The position numbers and the translations under genes were made by a program. Below are positions 9,148 to 17,410 of a DNA stretch of 64,000 nt, one piece after another. Each line of letters opens with the position of its first letter. Position 1 is the first letter of the stretch. The notes under the pieces were generated by a model that saw only the letters and a list, made by a program, of their open reading frames with translations, had not been told where the DNA came from and did no database searches. The stretch comes from Bacillus pumilus. GTDB lineage: Bacteria; Bacillota; Bacilli; Bacillales; Bacillaceae. The stretch covers positions 3,408,272 to 3,472,271 of the forward strand of contig NZ_CP047089.1 in NCBI RefSeq assembly GCF_009937765.1, written 5' to 3'.

Positions 9148-10050
9148 TTAACGTAGTAATTGAAGTACGTTTTGTGGCTGTTGGTTCGCTTGTGCAAGCA
9201 TTGCTTGAGACGCTTGAGAAAGAATGTTGTTCTTAGTGAACTCACTCATTTCTTTCGCCATGTCAACGTCACGGATACGAGACTCAGCAGCTGTTAAGTT
9301 TTCAGATGAAGCTCCAAGGTTGTTGATTGTGTGCTCTAGACGGTTTTGGACTGCGCCTAGTTTAGAACGTTGGTCAGATACTTGTTTGATTGCTCCATCT
9401 ACGATGTCTAATTGCTCATCGAAGCCACCAGCGTCACCTGCCGCAATTGTTGAAAATTTAGTTACGTCTAATGTAGAAACTGTTTTTGTCGCATCAAGTC
9501 CAATTTTATCAGCAGACATTGCTTCAATGTTAACTGATAATTGTTGTGCTTTATTTGCACCGATTTGGAATGTTAATGCTTTAGGATCTCCAGTAGCTGG
9601 TGTTGCAGTAAAAGTACCATCAAGTAGTTTTTTTCCATTGAACTCAGTACGGTCAGAGATACCATTTTTGTCGTCTCCGCCACCAATTTCTTGAATTAGT
9701 GCATCAATTTCTTCTTTAATTGCACCAAGGTCTGTACCATCTTGTGTACCAGTGTTTCCAGCTTGAACGACTAGTTCACGTACACGTTGAAGGATTGAGT
9801 GAGTTTCAGTCAATGCACCTTCAGCTGTTTGGATAAGTGAGATACCGTCCTGTGCGTTTTTAGAAGCCATTTCTAATCCGCGGATTTGTCCACGCATTTT
9901 TTCAGAGATCGCTAGACCTGCAGCGTCATCTCCTGCACGGTTGATTTTAAGACCAGAAGAAAGTTTCTCCATGTTCTTTTGGCTCGCACCGTTATTTGCA
10001 GATAAACGGTTTAATGTGTTAAGTGCTGCGATATTGTGGTTAATTCTCAT
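9148..10050 (-). CDS. hag: flagellin 5 of 5 (first in transcription order)
   Basis: A 300-aa flagellin with conserved filament-core ends and a private middle (TATPATGDPKALTF, then DATKTVSTLDVTKF). It is the upstream member of the array, and no fliD, fliS, csrA or fliW lies beside it, unlike the usual hag locus. Which of the five is the main filament protein cannot be told from sequence. Confidence 0.96.
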   Translation of the reverse strand: MRINHNIAALNTLNRLSANNGASQKNMEKLSSGLKINRAGDDAAGLAISEKMRGQIRGLEMASKNAQDGISLIQTAEGALTETHSILQRVRELVVQAGNTGTQDGTDLGAIKEEIDALIQEIGGGDDKNGISDRTEFNGKKLLDGTFTATPATGDPKALTFQIGANKAQQLSVNIEAMSADKIGLDATKTVSTLDVTKFSTIAAGDAGGFDEQLDIVDGAIKQVSDQRSKLGAVQNRLEHTINNLGASSENLTAAESRIRDVDMAKEMSEFTKNNILSQASQAMLAQANQQPQNVLQLLR

Positions 10051-10168
10051 TTCCTATTACCTCCATGTATGTGGGACCTGACAGACATCCTTGTCTGAAA
10101 AAAGTCCTTCATTCTAGGGCTTATCAACCCTGACAATTTTATTATCGGACGTGGTTATAGGATGTTTA
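10051..10168 (-). promoter_or_regulatory. sigma-D promoter and CsrA-type leader of flagellin 5
   Basis: TAAA (rc of 10165-10168), 16 nt, CCGATAAT. Leader stem CAGACA-AGGA-TGTCTG (10082-10097) and GGAGGT ribosome site as in flagellins 2 and 4. Confidence 0.8.
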
Positions 10169-10237
10169 GCAGATTTTTTTTAAAATAGCGCATATTTCCA
10201 TGACGTTGATCCTAATTTTAATAATTTTTACGAAAAC

Positions 10238-10268
10238 AAAAACTGCTGACCTATCATCAGCAGTTTTT
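10238..10268 (-). terminator. terminator of the kelch-protein gene
   Basis: AAAAACTGCTGA / TCAGCAGTTTTT, a strong symmetric hairpin that can work in both directions. Confidence 0.85.
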
Positions 10269-10282
10269 CCATTATATGAATA

Positions 10283-11854
10283 TCAGTATTGCTTGATATC
10301 AAACATTAGGATATTTTGGTACACCACATAATCCTTTTTACTTGTAAAAGGCCCTTTATTATGTTCATCATTGATTTCATAGAAGTTCATCCCAATTCCA
10401 AAACTTCTCTCTTTATACCAATTAAGAAAATCACTGATTTCTTTCATTGAAAGAAAATAATCTTTTTGCAGTCCGTTTATCATAGTAATTGAAAGTATAC
10501 CCTTTGTTACTTCTTCATCAGGTTTTATTCCATCTTGATCCTTTGGTTCTTCGGTTGACCCATCACCAGGTTTTATTCCATCTTGATCCTTTGGTTCTTC
10601 GGTTGACCCATCACCAGGTTTTGTTCCGTCTTGATCCTTCGGTTGTTCGGTTGACCCATCACCAGGTTTTGTTCCGTCTTGATCCTTCGGTTGTTCGGTT
10701 GTTCCATCACTAGGTTTTGTTCCGTCTTGATCCTTCGGTTGTTCGGTTGTTCCATCACCAGGTTTTGTTCCATCCTGATCTTTCGGTTCTTCTGTTGTAT
10801 CATCATCTGGATTTGCTTCATCTTCAGTTATTTGCAAGTCGCTTAACGGAATAGAAATCACTGATTTGTAATCACTTTTTGCAGAGAGGTGTCTCATACT
10901 ATATGAGTAGTCACGTCCTCCAATGACATACAATTTCTCATCAACCACTGCCGCAACAGCTGATACTCGACCTTCTGGTAAATCATATGTTGAATTTTTA
11001 AATTGACCATCTTTTGGGTTGAAAATTTGAACTTTTTTCATGATCTCACTTGAACTATCACCAGATTGCTGTCCACCAATAACGAAGAATTTCCCATTAT
11101 ATGTTTCGTAAGCCGGTTCAAATACAAATGAAGTTAAGTCACTATCTTTTAGTTTACTCCATGTATCTGCTGAAATATCATATTGGAACAAAGATCTTTC
11201 TCTACTATGCCCGATCGAATTTTCTCCACCCGCAACATATATTTTGCCGTCAATTGCAGATATAGCTCTCCCATTTCGAGACGGTAAAGCAGATGAATTC
11301 AAGCTCTTCCATTCACCAGAGTCTGTATTATACTTGTAGACATTATTCTTATAAGAGTTTTTTGAAGATATAATATATAGATTTTCTTTTACTGCAACTG
11401 CGTACAAAGTTCCCTTGCTATAAGTTGAAAACACAGGGTCTCTAGGTATTTGAATTGGCTCTTCAGCCCACTGATCAAGCTCTGTATCATAAATATCAAT
11501 TGTGTTATAAGCTACTTTAGTCTCTTCGTTAATTCCGCCTATTAAATATATTTTTTTACCTACAGTAGCATATGTTCCACCTGTTCTATCTCTTGGCATA
11601 CCGGCTTTCTCTTCCCACACATCTTTCTTAGGGTCATACATATATGTTTGGTTGTTTAATTTATTTGATTCACTTGCTCCACCAAACACATAAATCTTTC
11701 CATCAACGACTCCCACTCCAGCATTAATACGTTCTTCTGGTAAATCAGCTCTTTTCGTCCATCCAGTTACTTTTTCTGCTGCATTTGCTTTAAACGGACT
11801 AAGGGTACTCATTAACAGAAGTACCGTGATGAATAATAAAAACCTTTTTTTCAT
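10283..11854 (-). CDS. secreted kelch-repeat protein with Pro/Asp-rich tandem repeats
   Basis: A 523-aa secreted protein. Residues 1-26 form a signal peptide (basic start, hydrophobic core, A-N-A-A cleavage site). About six kelch motifs (repeated IYVFGG / LYVIGG strands) span residues 30-330 and should form a beta-propeller. Residues ~350-445 are a 16-residue repeat (DGTKPGDGTTEQPKDQ and close variants, about six copies; 48-bp DNA repeats at 10516-10800), followed by a 75-aa C-terminal domain I do not recognise. No LPXTG anchor is visible. The repeats look like a flexible stalk or wall-spanning linker. GGAGGA precedes the ATG. A surface or secreted binding role is inferred. Confidence 0.85.
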   Translation of the reverse strand: MKKRFLLFITVLLLMSTLSPFKANAAEKVTGWTKRADLPEERINAGVGVVDGKIYVFGGASESNKLNNQTYMYDPKKDVWEEKAGMPRDRTGGTYATVGKKIYLIGGINEETKVAYNTIDIYDTELDQWAEEPIQIPRDPVFSTYSKGTLYAVAVKENLYIISSKNSYKNNVYKYNTDSGEWKSLNSSALPSRNGRAISAIDGKIYVAGGENSIGHSRERSLFQYDISADTWSKLKDSDLTSFVFEPAYETYNGKFFVIGGQQSGDSSSEIMKKVQIFNPKDGQFKNSTYDLPEGRVSAVAAVVDEKLYVIGGRDYSYSMRHLSAKSDYKSVISIPLSDLQITEDEANPDDDTTEEPKDQDGTKPGDGTTEQPKDQDGTKPSDGTTEQPKDQDGTKPGDGSTEQPKDQDGTKPGDGSTEEPKDQDGIKPGDGSTEEPKDQDGIKPDEEVTKGILSITMINGLQKDYFLSMKEISDFLNWYKERSFGIGMNFYEINDEHNKGPFTSKKDYVVYQNILMFDIKQY

Positions 11855-12020
11855 TTTCTATTCCTCCAACTCGTTATATTCCCTCCTTTTATCGTTCTTT
11901 TTTTCACAAAGTTTACAATTTAAAGAAATTGAGATGAATCACTTTAAAAATCAAATGACACCAAAAGTCACTCATTCAATCATCTAAATATGTAGTGTTA
12001 TAAAGGAAATGTTCTAAGCT

Positions 12021-12635
12021 TTACCTTTTCATAATCACTTCTTCGCCTTTCAGCTGAATCATGAGTGAGGATTGATTATATAATAAATTGATAATGCGGC
12101 GTGCCATTTCAGGGGGAGACGCATTGTAGTCATTTCTGATCCATTCAATGATAAAACCAAAAATACCGTATGAACGATATTGGATAAAATAACTGTCGTT
12201 GATTTCTGCATACTGATCACTTACAAACGACATTCTATGTTCGAAGATATATTGTATTTTCTTAAGCAATTGTTCTTTTATTTGAGGGATGCGGTCTTCC
12301 ATCACTAATAAATCATAGTAGTCACGATTTTCCACGATATATTGAAATACATCCGTGCCCTCTGGTTTCATGCGAGTTAAATCCAACAGTGGATTTTCAC
12401 GAGTCGGTTTACAAAATTCATATTCGAAATCTTCCATTTCTCGGTGAATAAAATCTGCTGCTAGTTCATCTTTACTTTCATAATGCACATAAAACGTCGT
12501 CCGGTTATAATTTGCCTTTTCCACAATATCCTTCACTTTTACGTGCGAATATCCTTTTTCTTTTACAAGTATTTTGAATGTTTGTCGAAGTGTTTCTTTT
12601 GTTCGCTCAACACGGCGATCCTCTTTTTTCATCAT
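12021..12635 (-). CDS. TetR-family transcriptional regulator
   Basis: A 204-aa protein with an N-terminal TetR HTH (VKVKDIVEKANYNRTTFYVHYESKDEL, about residues 35-62) and an all-helical C-terminal ligand domain. It is divergently transcribed from the zinc alcohol dehydrogenase at 12848, and the intergenic region carries two inverted repeats, so it probably represses that gene, itself, or both. The ligand is unknown; an alcohol or aldehyde is plausible from the neighbour. AAGGAGGGG lies before two adjacent ATGs. Confidence 0.9.
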   Translation of the reverse strand: MMKKEDRRVERTKETLRQTFKILVKEKGYSHVKVKDIVEKANYNRTTFYVHYESKDELAADFIHREMEDFEYEFCKPTRENPLLDLTRMKPEGTDVFQYIVENRDYYDLLVMEDRIPQIKEQLLKKIQYIFEHRMSFVSDQYAEINDSYFIQYRSYGIFGFIIEWIRNDYNASPPEMARRIINLLYNQSSLMIQLKGEEVIMKR

Positions 12636-12690
12636 CGGCCCCTCCTTTAGACACTTTTAAAAAAATGTTGATTAGAGATACATAAATTCC

Positions 12691-12746
12691 TATGTGTTGA
12701 AAACCTATACACATAAGTTTTTTTGCTGATTGAAACAAAAAAACTT
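12691..12746. promoter_or_regulatory. two inverted repeats between tetR and adhB-like gene, candidate operators
   Basis: TATGTGT (12691-12697) with ACACATA (12709-12715), and AAGTTTTTTTG (12715-12725) with CAAAAAAACTT (12736-12746, 10-nt spacer). Both are perfect arms within the divergent promoter region, as expected for a TetR-family operator. Which one the regulator binds is not known. Confidence 0.6.
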
Positions 12747-12847
12747 TCGTCCTACAATCAACTTAGTCATAAAGAAATGAATTTTTTGTGACATTTGATC
12801 TAACTTCTTTAGAATATCATACTATACAAAAAGTGAGGGCACATGAT

Positions 12848-13960
12848 ATGGAAATTCAAGCGATGGTCACAACAAATGAAAAAGATTTCGAGAAACAAAC
12901 ATTATTACTAGATGATCCAAAAGCAGATGAAGTGCTTGTCAAAATCGTTGCATCTGGCGTCTGTCATACTGATGCCACAGTATTAGATGGAACGCTCCCT
13001 GTACCACGTCCTGCTTTATTAGGACATGAAGGCTCTGGCATTGTCGTGAAAGCAGGTTCTAATGTCACAACTGTTCAAGAAGGAGACCACGTTGTACTAG
13101 GTTTCGCTTATTGTGGTCATTGTCATAATTGTCTAGATGGGAACGCTGGTGGATGTGAAAACATGATTCCACTGAATTTCTCTGGTCGTAATAAGCATAA
13201 TGAAACGCCTATCCATACACATGATCATGAAGATGTATCACAATTTTTTGGTCAATCATCATTTGGTACATATGCAACGGTTGATGAAAAAAATGTAGTG
13301 AAAGTAGACAAAGAAACCGATTTGCGTTATTTAGGACCATTTGGCTGCGGCTTAATGACTGGGAGCGGTACTGTCTTAAATTCACTTGCCCCAGCACCAG
13401 GAACAAGCTTTGTTGTTTTCGGTACAGGCGCTGTTGGGTTAAGTGGATTAATGGCAGCAAAAATTGCAGGCTGTGATCCGATTATTGCCGTTGATATTCA
13501 TGATAGCCGCCTTGAGTTAGCAAAAGAATTAGGTGCAACACATATCATCAACAGTAAACATGAGAATCCAGCTGAAAAAATTAAGGAAATAATAGAAGGA
13601 AAAGGGGCACATTACTCATTTGAAACAACTGGAGTACCAGAAGTCACTCTAGCAGCTCTCCATTGCCTGCGTGTCAAAGGGACTTGTGCAACAGTAGCCG
13701 TAGGGAAGCGCGATTTAACATTTAATGTAACAAATGATCTAATGCTCAATGCGCTCACATTAAAAGGTGTGATAGAAGGGGATGCCGTTCCACAACTATT
13801 TATTCCTAAACTAGTGAAGTTCTTTAAAAATGGACAATTCCCAGTTGAGAAACTAGCAAAATTCTACGAATTGGAAGATATTGAACAAGCCTTTGAAGAT
13901 TCTAAAAATGGATCTACGATTAAACCCATTCTTATTTTAGATAAAGAGTATCGTGCTTAA
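12848..13960 (+). CDS. adhB: zinc-dependent alcohol dehydrogenase (AdhB / aryl-alcohol dehydrogenase type)
   Basis: Medium-chain dehydrogenase, 370 aa from the chosen start. Catalytic zinc ligands lie in GVCHTD and GHEGSG. The structural zinc site is the four-cysteine cluster CGHCHNCLDGNAGGC, and the Rossmann motif is GTGAVG. The profile is that of class III-like/benzyl alcohol dehydrogenases using NAD(H). ATG 12848 is preferred over a GTG at 12788 because GTGAGGG lies about 9 nt upstream and the extra 20 residues are not family-like. It probably oxidises primary or aryl alcohols and is likely controlled by the divergent TetR regulator. Confidence 0.9.
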   Translation: MEIQAMVTTNEKDFEKQTLLLDDPKADEVLVKIVASGVCHTDATVLDGTLPVPRPALLGHEGSGIVVKAGSNVTTVQEGDHVVLGFAYCGHCHNCLDGNAGGCENMIPLNFSGRNKHNETPIHTHDHEDVSQFFGQSSFGTYATVDEKNVVKVDKETDLRYLGPFGCGLMTGSGTVLNSLAPAPGTSFVVFGTGAVGLSGLMAAKIAGCDPIIAVDIHDSRLELAKELGATHIINSKHENPAEKIKEIIEGKGAHYSFETTGVPEVTLAALHCLRVKGTCATVAVGKRDLTFNVTNDLMLNALTLKGVIEGDAVPQLFIPKLVKFFKNGQFPVEKLAKFYELEDIEQAFEDSKNGSTIKPILILDKEYRA

Positions 13961-13972
13961 TTCTTGAAAGTT

Positions 13973-13998
13973 AGCCCCCTTGCCATGTAAAGGGGGCT
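13973..13998 (+). terminator. hairpin after adhB-like gene
   Basis: AGCCCCCTT / AAGGGGGCT stem followed by a modest T-rich stretch. It lies between convergent genes. Confidence 0.7.
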
Positions 13999-14041
13999 AT
14001 TCGGATTTTCATTTACGGTCCGTTTTAGAAACAAATTGAAC

Positions 14042-15223
14042 TCACACATACATCACCGGCGTCGATATTTTAATAATCTTCCCGCCTCGACGATAAAATC
14101 TTGGGACGCGGCGGCTTAGGGTGGCGATGACTTCGTAGTTGATTGTATTCAGCATTTCGGCGATTTCATCAACAGAAATTTCTCCGCCCTTTTGACGACC
14201 ATATATAACGACCTCCTCGCCTTGCTTTGCTTTCATTTCTCCTAAACTGATCATCGTCATATCCATTGTGACTCGGCCAGCAATCGGCATTCGTTCTCCT
14301 CGGAAAAGCATAAATCCCCGATTGGATAAAGCACGTGAGTACCCATCTGCGTAACCGATCGGTATGGTGGCAATGACTTCATCCCGCTTTGCTACATACG
14401 TTGCCCCATAGCTGACAGTTCTTGGCTCTGTCACCATCTCCTTCACGAACGCAATTCTCGCTTTTAAACTGAGAGCGGGCTCTAGCTGAACAGCATCTAA
14501 GCTTTCAATGTATTGCGAGGGATACAGTCCATATAGCCCGATGCCTAGCCGAATCATATCGGCGCTAAATTCAGGAAACGCGATGGCAGCCGCTGTATTG
14601 TTCATATGTACGGTTGGCAGCTTAATTCCTTGTTTTTTCAAAAAACGAAGAAAATCAATAAAAATACTATGCTGCAGCAGCGTGAAATCAGGGTCTGGCT
14701 CATCCGCAGTAGAGAAATGTGTAAAAATCCCGTCCCACCTGAGGTTTTCACTCTTTTCAAGGGCTTCCACCACTCCTAACAGCTCTTCCTTCGTCCGTAC
14801 ACCTAGTCGCCCCATCCCTGTGTCGACATTGACATGTATGCCAAGCCGGCGCTGACTTTCTTCTTCTGCTAAGATCTCATTTGCTTCAACAATCCAGTCT
14901 TCACGAAGGCCAGATAAATCAATTCTCCAGGCCGCAGCCCTTTTCACACAATCGAGCGGGGTAAATCCAAGAACCAAAATCGGTGCTTCAATTTTTGCTC
15001 TTCGCAGCACAATGCCTTCCTCCAAGCTAGCAACTGCGAGCTCCGTCGCACCGCTTTCCAGTGCCTGCCGGGCTACCTCTACTGAGCCATGTCCATAAGC
15101 ATTCGCCTTCACGACAGCCATGATCTTACTTTTCCTTGGAATATGCGCTTGAATGGCTTCGATATTTCTTTTAATCGCATCAAGATTGACTTCGATCCAG
15201 ACTTCCCTGCATAGCTTTTTCAT
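14042..15223 (-). CDS. alr: alanine racemase (biosynthetic-type PLP enzyme, Alr2/YncD-like)
   Basis: Interconverts L- and D-alanine for peptidoglycan. The 393-aa protein has the PLP lysine in MAVVKANAYGHG (Lys39, same number as in the well-studied Geobacillus enzyme) and the catalytic tyrosine region VSYGATY followed by IPIGYADG. Bacillus genomes often have two alr genes; gene context (not next to the ndoA toxin-antitoxin locus) fits the second, YncD-like one. The last ~20 residues are basic. It starts with ATG after AGGAGGAAAAT. Confidence 0.93.
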   Translation of the reverse strand: MKKLCREVWIEVNLDAIKRNIEAIQAHIPRKSKIMAVVKANAYGHGSVEVARQALESGATELAVASLEEGIVLRRAKIEAPILVLGFTPLDCVKRAAAWRIDLSGLREDWIVEANEILAEEESQRRLGIHVNVDTGMGRLGVRTKEELLGVVEALEKSENLRWDGIFTHFSTADEPDPDFTLLQHSIFIDFLRFLKKQGIKLPTVHMNNTAAAIAFPEFSADMIRLGIGLYGLYPSQYIESLDAVQLEPALSLKARIAFVKEMVTEPRTVSYGATYVAKRDEVIATIPIGYADGYSRALSNRGFMLFRGERMPIAGRVTMDMTMISLGEMKAKQGEEVVIYGRQKGGEISVDEIAEMLNTINYEVIATLSRRVPRFYRRGGKIIKISTPVMYV

Positions 15224-15352
15224 TTTATTTTCCTCCTCATCACATGAGCGTTCTTTCTATCTCCATGTTCACTTTTGCGTCTAGTCTATCTTTATTCATT
15301 TTTAAGAAAAACATTCAACTACAATGACTGGACCTGCTTTATCTTGGCTCAC

Positions 15353-15386
15353 AAAAAAAAGAAACCACATCAACTGTGATTTCTTC
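15353..15386 (-). terminator. terminator of the 15388-16017 gene
   Basis: AGAAATCACA / TGTGGTTTCT hairpin with a long T-run on the minus strand. Confidence 0.8.
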
Positions 15387-15387
15387 T

Positions 15388-16017
15388 CTATGAACGATGA
15401 TATTCAATTTCATCCGCAGATTTCATCATTGCATCAATCTCATGATAAATTTCCTGCAAATTTTCCCGTTCAGCTAAGTATTGAGCATTGCTTTTACGAA
15501 CAGGCACGTCAAAACGCAGGGAGTTGATCGTGATCGTTGATGATTCTCGGTCATTCATTGTTAACCTTAATTCAAGCGTCGAGACCTCTTCTTCACCACC
15601 ACTCTCAGCTGAATCAATCGGCACCCCATCTTCTAATATCACAACTTGTTTCAAATCTTTCAAGGATAGTTCAGTGACTGCAAATCTATTTTTTCTAGTT
15701 GACCCGCCAGGCTGATGTTCAATAAAGCGCATTTTCTTTAACTCATCATCAATCGCAAATCCCTTATCAACTTGCTCTGAAAAGATATAGGTAGATGCTT
15801 GAAACCCATCTTCATGAAAAAGCATCATCATGTTGTCCAATAATATGTTTGGATCATTCTGTTCTTTTCGCCTTTGTAATCTACCGGCAATGAATAATAT
15901 GACGAATCCTCCGATGATGCTAAGAGCCGGTCCCAATCCATTCCCTACATCTACAAAAACAGTAAGACCTAAAATAGCAATCATAAAAGCAATGATAATG
16001 CCTATGATGAATATCAC
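15388..16017 (-). CDS. membrane-anchored protein of unknown function
   Basis: A 209-aa protein with two N-terminal hydrophobic helices (about residues 2-22 and 28-46) ending in a basic LQRRKEQND stop-transfer, then a soluble, mixed alpha/beta cytoplasmic-type domain of about 160 residues with a coiled C-terminal helix (AERENLQEIYHEIDAMM). No motif is recognised. It stands alone between alr and an effector-binding protein, with its own terminator. It could sense or scaffold something at the membrane, but nothing specific can be claimed. Confidence 0.75.
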   Translation of the reverse strand: MIFIIGIIIAFMIAILGLTVFVDVGNGLGPALSIIGGFVILFIAGRLQRRKEQNDPNILLDNMMMLFHEDGFQASTYIFSEQVDKGFAIDDELKKMRFIEHQPGGSTRKNRFAVTELSLKDLKQVVILEDGVPIDSAESGGEEEVSTLELRLTMNDRESSTITINSLRFDVPVRKSNAQYLAERENLQEIYHEIDAMMKSADEIEYHRS

Positions 16018-16116
16018 TCAATGCTCCTCCTATCAAGACCCTCCATGAATGGTTTAGCCATAGTATAGCATTGAAAGCAAAATGATTTAAGAATATAAAT
16101 CTGTTAGGTAGAGTGT

Positions 16117-16566
16117 TTAAAAAATAGGTAGTAAGAACTCACACATGCCTTCTTCTTCTCTATACCTCTCCATAATAGATGCCGGACGCATGTTCAATTG
16201 ATTGTTTTGGATCATTTGAGGCAATTGGCTCCAAAACAAATTCACTTTTTCGGTTGTATGTGTCACTGTAAACACAGCATACTTTCCCCCTTCAACATGT
16301 CCAGTCTGCGCCATTTGATCTTTTGAGAAATCTCTATTTGTCATCAACATAAGGTCGTATCTGCATTTTTCTGGTGGAATTTTTCCAGGATCATCTTGAG
16401 GAACACCATATATACCATATTCCTTTAATTCATCATTTAATTGATGTTGATTGATCCATTGTTTAAATCTCTTCATCATCTCTACATTTTCTTTGCTACC
16501 ATATGGTCCTTTATTCCTCATATACACGATCTTCATGTTGCTTACGATTTCAATTTTGTAATTCAT
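16117..16566 (-). CDS. GyrI-like / AraC effector-binding domain protein
   Basis: A 149-aa single-domain protein of the GyrI-like small-molecule-binding fold (IEIVSNMKIVYMRNKGPYG at the start; GIYGVPQDDP and the paired GGKYAVFTVTHT motif in the middle). Members bind hydrophobic drugs or act as ligand-binding modules; some protect against DNA gyrase inhibitors. No DNA-binding domain is attached. Start at MNYKIEI (16566) with GGAGGG upstream, rather than an upstream in-frame ATG. Confidence 0.8.
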   Translation of the reverse strand: MNYKIEIVSNMKIVYMRNKGPYGSKENVEMMKRFKQWINQHQLNDELKEYGIYGVPQDDPGKIPPEKCRYDLMLMTNRDFSKDQMAQTGHVEGGKYAVFTVTHTTEKVNLFWSQLPQMIQNNQLNMRPASIMERYREEEGMCEFLLPIF

Positions 16567-16740
16567 GATTTCCCTCCAACTCTTATTGGAAGATTGGCCA
16601 ACCATTCCTTACATCCAACGGTAACATCCTTTAAAATATAATACAGCAGGATATTAAAAATAATTGAATTCTGTTGGAAAAAGATTCACAGGAATTGCGA
16701 TTTGAAAATAAAAAAGAACGTTCTTTAGCCGCTCACTTGT

Positions 16741-16974
16741 TTATTGATTTTCCTTAGAAGATTTAGCAAAGAGAAGGGTGACAATCAAATAGATAATTGT
16801 TCCGAAAAAAAGACCATTTAACAAGCTGATAAACAACATTTTACAAACCAGGCCAACATAATAAGACACTGGCGTCCCTGGAAACACAGCCATATTGAAC
16901 AGACTAATCATAAAGGTTAAAGCAAAAAATATAATGAAAATCTTTCGAAATACTGTTGATTTTAACATTGTCAT
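16741..16974 (-). CDS. small two-helix membrane protein, paralogue of 37904-38128
   Basis: About 77 aa with two predicted transmembrane helices (around KIFIIFFALTFMISLFNMAVF and MLFISLLNGLFFGTIIYLIVTLLF). It is clearly related to the 74-aa protein at 37904-38128 (MLKS start, N-A-V-F-P motif, LNGL in helix 2). The start is uncertain: ATG 16974 or 16968, since GAGGAGG lies somewhat far upstream; an ATG at 17031 would add a charged N-terminus. Function unknown. Confidence 0.65.
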   Translation of the reverse strand: MTMLKSTVFRKIFIIFFALTFMISLFNMAVFPGTPVSYYVGLVCKMLFISLLNGLFFGTIIYLIVTLLFAKSSKENQ

Positions 16975-17054
16975 TTCACTTCTCACTTCCTCCTCAGTAT
17001 GTTTTCTATGGAAAAAATATTCTTTGTTCATAGCGTATATTCCGTTTTATATTA

Positions 17055-17268
17055 AAAAGCCCTTAAAGGGCTTTCAGCGTGTAGACAAACCCTCGCATTC
17101 GTTGTCAGTCCTGCGCTCCGGTGCTCACGAATGTCAAATTCGCTCCGCTCCGATGCTCGTCCTTCCTAGACTTCAAAGGTTTTCTATCACGCTGAAAAGA
17201 AGACAAAGAGCTAAAATCAAGATCATTTTAGCCCTTTGTCAACAATCTAAAAGCCCTTAAAGGGCTTT
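17055..17268. mobile_element. MITE-like element 1 flanked by duplicated terminator hairpins
   Basis: A ~174-bp non-coding element (17075-17248) bounded on both sides by the same 20-bp terminator hairpin AAAAGCCCTTAAAGGGCTTT (17055-17074 and 17249-17268). The ends read CAGCGTGTAGACAAA and, inverted, AGATTGTTGACAAAG, so they are imperfect terminal inverted repeats. A second copy in opposite orientation is at 23600-23766. The right hairpin sits directly after the phr stop codon, so insertion appears to have copied that terminator. Inside is a small CGAAT-GTCAA-ATTCG hairpin. No protein is encoded. Confidence 0.85.
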
Positions 17269-17272
17269 TTAC

Positions 17273-17410
17273 TTAAGCAGTATAACCAATACTTGCAGTA
17301 TGACCTCTCCTAGCTTCATCATGACTTGCTGTCACTTCAGACGTAAAATAACCAACAACACTTATGACACTAATCATCACGAATACTACTGATAACGTTT
17401 TAAATTTCAT
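17273..17410 (-). CDS. phr: Phr signal-peptide precursor paired with Rap at 17400-18533
   Basis: A 45-aa peptide with a basic start, a hydrophobic export signal (LSVVFVMISVISVVGYF) and a hydrophilic C-terminus containing A-R-R-G-H-T. It starts inside the last codons of rap (11-nt overlap), the standard rap-phr arrangement. By analogy with PhrC (ERGMT) and PhrF, the mature pentapeptide could be RRGHT, although it is followed by seven more residues. It would be exported, trimmed, reimported by Opp and would inhibit its Rap. Confidence 0.85.
   Translation of the reverse strand: MKFKTLSVVFVMISVISVVGYFTSEVTASHDEARRGHTASIGYTA

Noticed and set aside
4645-9694. Plus-strand ORFs of 63-156 aa inside the flagellin genes
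   Set aside because: They repeat at the same place in each paralogue because the opposite strand is conserved; no ribosome sites, no family match.
10489-10821. ORFs on both strands within the 48-bp repeats of the kelch gene
   Set aside because: Frames stay open because the repeat length is a multiple of three; they are shadows of the kelch protein.
17075-17248. MITE copy considered as a structured RNA gene or riboswitch
   Set aside because: The two copies lie in opposite orientations with unrelated neighbours and duplicated target hairpins, which fits insertion better than regulation.
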